A DNA stretch of 64,000 nt from Polyangiaceae bacterium. Lineage in GTDB: Bacteria > Myxococcota_A > Polyangia > Polyangiales > Polyangiaceae. The notes under the pieces were generated by a model that saw only the letters and a list, made by a program, of their open reading frames with translations, was not told the DNA's origin and made no database searches. Below, one piece after another: positions 60,969 through 64,000 of this stretch. The translations under genes and the position numbers were made by a program. Numbering within the stretch: the first letter of the stretch is position 1; every line of letters starts with the position of its first letter. The DNA is taken from assembly GCA_016715885.1 (NCBI GenBank), contig JADJXL010000001.1:321001-385000 (forward strand), written 5' to 3'.

Positions 60969-62189
60969 CTAGATGTCCTTACAGCAGCGAAAGCCCAAAT
61001 GATAATTATAGTGGCTCGATTCGCTCGACAACCGAGTTTCGTGCCAAGCAGGCGCTCGCCATCGACAATCGTCCGAGTGAGGGTATTGCGTTCCGAATGC
61101 AAACCAGCTCCCCTTCATTTCGGTAAAGCCACTTCCGCCATTTTTCCCTAGCTCGCTCGGAATGGTGGGCAAATTCATGTGTTCGGCGACGTTGCCGTGC
61201 ATGTCGAAAACACCCAATGCGCTGCGACATTGAGGGAATGCGCCCGTGGGGTATGTGTTCGAGCCACATTTTTCATAACCACCACCTGGACAATCCGGCG
61301 AACGAAAGCTCTGCAGTCCGCACGCGGCGTGGTTTTTCTTGGGTCCGTAACTCCAAACCACATCCCGCACATGGTTGTGATACGTCTGCACTTCGGCTCG
61401 CGGACGCCCCCATTGATATTCGACATCGGCCGATCTGAATGCCCCCGCGCAAGCGCCTTCCCATTCGTGCGCGTCGCAAATTCGTTTGCCAATGGCGGAA
61501 CAAAGCGCCGCCGCTTCGCTCGCTCGCACGTGCACCACGGGATACTCGCAAGGAATGTTGGGAAACTCGAGCTCGTCCATGCATAGATGCGCATCGTCAT
61601 CGGTTTGTCCTGACGATGGATCGAAGATGGCCACCATGCCAGTAGCATTGCACGCCGGCGAGTTTGTCCGGGTGATGGAAGCCTCGCGCCGAATTCGATG
61701 ACATTCGGCTCGCGAGATCGGATGCTTCGACAGCGCCGGGTTGCCCTGACCAAGATGAGGGGATGCGCTGAAGATCGCTTGCACCCTCTGGAGCTGCTCG
61801 TTCGACAAACCAAGATCGGCGCGCATGCGATCGAAGAGTCGAGCGCGTTGAGCTTCGAGCGTCGTGGGCTCGGACTCGTCGACGATCGTGACGTCGGTCT
61901 TCGGGGGATCGACGATCGGTGGCTCCACATGGATCGCATGCTTCGAAACGAAGTCGTTCACATACGTACGAGCCACCGATGGTTGGTGGTCAAACGAAGT
62001 GGTCGCTCTAGCTACGATCGCGACGAGCGATGGGAGCGCGATCAGGAGCGCCCGACGAACGGTTCTCCGTAACGTCGAGCGCGGACTTTGCGCGTGCGTC
62101 GACGACAGCGGCGGAACGGAGTCGACGCGTGAGGGATCTATCGTGGAGATCACCGGCGGAGCGGCGTCGCGTACGGGCACGTCGTCCAT
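60969..62189 (-). CDS. SUMF1-like protein with N-terminal membrane anchor
   Basis: 406 aa. One hydrophobic segment (RALLIALPSLVAIVARAT, about 46-63) anchors the N-terminus; the rest is expected outside. A linker with a helical segment (DRMRADLGLSNEQLQRVQAIF) leads to the SUMF1/FGE-like domain. Its motifs are CMDELEFPNIPCEYPVVHVRASEAAALC, RICDAHEWEGAC, CGSNTYPTG, LGVFDMHGNVAEHMN, EMKGSWFAFG and the terminal LGFRCC. Several paired Cys are conserved. It converges with the kinase gene. Function is unknown; the fold can oxidise Cys in sulfatases or act as a binding domain. Compare with the lipoprotein at 713-1600. Confidence 0.85.
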   Translation of the reverse strand: MDDVPVRDAAPPVISTIDPSRVDSVPPLSSTHAQSPRSTLRRTVRRALLIALPSLVAIVARATTSFDHQPSVARTYVNDFVSKHAIHVEPPIVDPPKTDVTIVDESEPTTLEAQRARLFDRMRADLGLSNEQLQRVQAIFSASPHLGQGNPALSKHPISRAECHRIRREASITRTNSPACNATGMVAIFDPSSGQTDDDAHLCMDELEFPNIPCEYPVVHVRASEAAALCSAIGKRICDAHEWEGACAGAFRSADVEYQWGRPRAEVQTYHNHVRDVVWSYGPKKNHAACGLQSFRSPDCPGGGYEKCGSNTYPTGAFPQCRSALGVFDMHGNVAEHMNLPTIPSELGKNGGSGFTEMKGSWFAFGTQYPHSDDCRWRAPAWHETRLSSESSHYNYHLGFRCCKDI

Positions 62190-62302
62190 GACGCGTGCGA
62201 GCGTGTACGAAGCCGCTCGAATGGGCCAAGAACGTCACGAAATCTAGACTTTGAAGAAAGACTCGAAATTTGGCAGACAACGTAGCGCTGGCCAAACGGC
62301 GA
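62190..62302. other. Intergenic stretch between SUMF1-like and FAH-family genes
   Basis: 113 bases, no gene; likely the promoter of the SUMF1-like gene (minus strand). No clear elements were recognised. Confidence 0.3.
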
Positions 62303-63073
62303 TCACTTCTGTTGTTGCCGAACGCAATTTCGAAGGAGCCCGATGCCATCAACCTCGACCTGCACCACGTCGTCGTGCGCCAGAGGTCCAACGCCGTGCG
62401 GAGTTCCGGTGGCGATGAGGTCACCGGGCTCGAGCGTCATGATGTCGCTGATGTAGGCGACGAGGTGTCGCACGGAGAAGATCATGTCGCGCGTGTGGCC
62501 ATCTTGGCGAAGCGTTTCGCCGACGCGACAACGTACGCCGAGCACATCAGGGTCGATGTTCGTTACGAGCACCGGGCCTGCGGGGCAGAACGTGTCGAAT
62601 CCTTTGGCTCGAGCCCACTGGCCATCCTTCTTCTGAAGATCACGCGCGGTGACGTCGTTGATGCACGTGTAACCGAAGACGTGTTCGAGTGCTCGATCGA
62701 CTGAGACGTGACGACAACGTGATCCGATCACGACGCCGAGCTCGGCTTCGTGGTCGACGCGTGTGCTTGCGGTAGGGAGCTCGATGGTGTCGTCCGGTCC
62801 GATGATGGACGAGGGGGGCTTGAAGAAGAGCAGGGGCTCGGCGGGCGCGTCGTTGCCGAGCTCAGCGGCATGTGCGCGGTAATTCCTACCAACACAAACG
62901 ATTTTCGAAGGCGTGACGGGGGCGAGGAGGCGCGCTGTGGAACGTGCGATCTTTTCGTCGGTATCGCGGGGGTTTGTCCACGGAGCTCCGCTGAGCACGG
63001 TGAGCGTGTCGTCGTCGAGTCGAGCGTAGGCAGGTTGTCCGCTCGTGGAGATGATGCGTGCGAACGTGGTCAT
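62303..63073 (-). CDS. Fumarylacetoacetate hydrolase (FAH) family protein
   Basis: 256 aa from ATG 63073; the longer frame adds seven residues with no better start signal. It has the FAH fold: KIVCVGRNYRAHAAELGN near residue 58, LLFFKPPSSIIGPDDTIELP, metal-binding VDHEAELGVVIG (Glu-x-Glu), FGYTCINDVTARDLQ, GFDTFCPAGPVLV, and TLEPGDLIATGTPHGVG. Members cleave C-C bonds in acylpyruvates or decarboxylate oxaloacetate; short proteins of this size are usually acylpyruvase/oxaloacetate decarboxylase-like. The gene is 46 bases upstream-adjacent to the protease gene on the same strand. Confidence 0.9.
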   Translation of the reverse strand: MTTFARIISTSGQPAYARLDDDTLTVLSGAPWTNPRDTDEKIARSTARLLAPVTPSKIVCVGRNYRAHAAELGNDAPAEPLLFFKPPSSIIGPDDTIELPTASTRVDHEAELGVVIGSRCRHVSVDRALEHVFGYTCINDVTARDLQKKDGQWARAKGFDTFCPAGPVLVTNIDPDVLGVRCRVGETLRQDGHTRDMIFSVRHLVAYISDIMTLEPGDLIATGTPHGVGPLAHDDVVQVEVDGIGLLRNCVRQQQK

Positions 63074-63119
63074 GATGGCGTGCGAGCGTAACACGCTCGG
63101 TCATGGCCTCGTTCGAGCG

Positions 63120-64000
63120 TCACATGGCGATGACGGCGACGCGCACTTCGCGTTCCTTGCCATCGCGCACGACGTTGAGGGTGACGTCGTTGCCAGGGCC
63201 GACGTGATCGAACACGTCGAGGAGAGCTTCGTAGGTACGCACGCGCTTGCCGTTGGCTGCGACGATGATGTCACCCGGAGCGACGCGCCTTCCGCGTACG
63301 GCGCGGACGCCTTCGAGTCCTGCTTTGGCAGCAGGTGATCCTTCGACGACGCTGTAGACGACGACGCCTTCGATGCCGGCCTGTCGAGCTGCACGATCGA
63401 GAGCGGGATGAACTTGGATGCCGATGCCGGCGACGGATGCTCGACCGTTCGTGATGAGTTGCGGAACGAGCCTGGCGACGGTGTCGACGGGGATGGCGAA
63501 ACCGATGCCGGCGGATGTTCCGGATGGACTGTAGATGGCGGTGTTGACGCCGATGAGCCGGCCGCTCGAGTCGAGCAGTGGACCGCCCGAGTTGCCAGGG
63601 TTGATGGCAGCGTCGGTTTGGATCACGTCGCGGATCGTGCGTCCCGTGGGGGATGAGAGTTGTCGTCCGAGTGCGCTCACGACGCCGACGGTGAGCGAGT
63701 GATCGAGACCGAATGGATTGCCGACGGCGAGGACACGCTGGCCCACGAGGAGCTCGGCTGACTTGCCGACGGGCAGTGGGACGAGTCGTTCTTTGGGCGC
63801 TTCGATTTTGAGAACGGCGAGGTCTTTTTCGGGAGCTTGGCCGATGACGGTGGCTTCCCATTCCGACTGATCGGCGAGCGCCACGTTGAAGATGCGGCCT
63901 TGAGCGATCACGTGGAAATTCGTGACGATGTGACCTTGGTCGTCCCAGACGAACCCGCTGCCGGTGCCTTGGGGGATCTGTTGAACGTCGAACGAGAAGA
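63120..64000 (-). CDS. HtrA/Deg-type serine protease, 5' end outside the window
   Basis: The frame is open at the window edge, so the N-terminus is missing. The visible part starts IPQGTGSGFVWDDQGHIVTNFHVIAQ, with the catalytic His in NFHV. The Asp is expected in KDLAVLKIEAP. The nucleophile Ser is in AAINPGNSGGPLLDSSG. A single PDZ domain follows (about the last 100 residues: GIGIQVHPALDRAARQAGIEGVVVYSVVEGSPAAKAG; GDIIVAANGKRV; NDVTLNVVRDGKEREV). HtrA proteases degrade or refold damaged exported proteins. The stop at 63120 is the true C-terminus. Location cannot be judged without the signal region. Confidence 0.92.
   Translation of the reverse strand, partial: FSFDVQQIPQGTGSGFVWDDQGHIVTNFHVIAQGRIFNVALADQSEWEATVIGQAPEKDLAVLKIEAPKERLVPLPVGKSAELLVGQRVLAVGNPFGLDHSLTVGVVSALGRQLSSPTGRTIRDVIQTDAAINPGNSGGPLLDSSGRLIGVNTAIYSPSGTSAGIGFAIPVDTVARLVPQLITNGRASVAGIGIQVHPALDRAARQAGIEGVVVYSVVEGSPAAKAGLEGVRAVRGRRVAPGDIIVAANGKRVRTYEALLDVFDHVGPGNDVTLNVVRDGKEREVRVAVIAM

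Noticed and set aside
1..64000. tRNA or rRNA genes
   Set aside because: No cloverleaf-type arms with TTC-containing T-loops and no rRNA-like conserved stretches were recognised by eye; a covariance-model scan would be decisive.

Overview
The window is a 64 kb piece of a high-GC genome with many features of a myxobacterium-like delta-proteobacterium, most likely of the Polyangiales/Sorangium type. The signs are lipoproteins with long Ser/Gly-rich linkers, a membrane-spanning Ser/Thr protein kinase, several very large multi-sensor histidine kinases, SUMF1-type formylglycine-enzyme-like lipoproteins, RsbR/RsbRD-type stress-signalling domains and few long operons. I assign the group from gene content only. 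No rRNA or tRNA gene was recognised.

Layout. 0-6.2 kb: end of an unknown gene, a SUMF1-like lipoprotein overlapping a DUF488 gene, a 709-aa unknown protein carrying in-frame copies of a short palindromic repeat, then about 1.8 kb of decayed sequence with a broken von Willebrand A-like reading frame. 6.2-24.6 kb: three multi-sensor histidine kinases (one hybrid), a secreted thioredoxin-fold-like protein, a DHH phosphoesterase divergent from uvsE, an RsbR-like STAS protein, an M20 peptidase, a PQQ-type sugar dehydrogenase lipoprotein, a membrane protein, and a Cys-rich lipoprotein coupled to a beta-barrel-like protein. 24.9-33.5 kb: a minus-strand galactose operon (GH2, galK, glycosyltransferase, glf, GH1-SDR fusion, galE) divergent from a 1,121-aa secreted hydrolase-like protein (33.7-37.1 kb). 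It combines Leloir enzymes (no galT seen here) with UDP-galactofuranose formation. 37.1-44.5 kb: a DUF4336 protein, a GH19 chitinase lipoprotein, a three-gene operon (collagen-like protein with a tail-fibre-like head, small anchored repeat protein, TPR lipoprotein), and a beta-propeller-like lipoprotein. The collagen-like gene is frameshifted by a clean 4-bp loss in one 81-bp repeat.

44.6-44.85 kb is nearly pure G and looks like an assembly or sequencing artefact. 44.85-46.7 kb: small basic protein, RRM RNA-binding protein, family 2 glycosyltransferase. 46.9-57.1 kb is the most unusual region. Tightly overlapping operons on both strands encode a LOG-type protein, a propeller-like protein, a polysaccharide deacetylase, a P-loop kinase, two related phytanoyl-CoA-type dioxygenases, a lidless M20 peptidase, an arylamine-N-acetyltransferase-like enzyme and a glycosyltransferase-like protein. 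Between them sits a coupled pair: an ABC/AAA ATPase with a variant Walker A, and a small protein with a PD-(D/E)XK-like motif. I read this as a candidate undescribed modification or biosynthesis cluster with a possible defence module, but its function is inference only. 57.1-64 kb: an XRE regulator, a cyclophilin lipoprotein, a Ser/Thr kinase, a second SUMF1-like protein, a fumarylacetoacetate-hydrolase-family enzyme and the 3' part of an HtrA-type protease that runs off the window.

Across the right third the octamer GTTTGTCC recurs with a strong strand bias, in coding and non-coding DNA alike.
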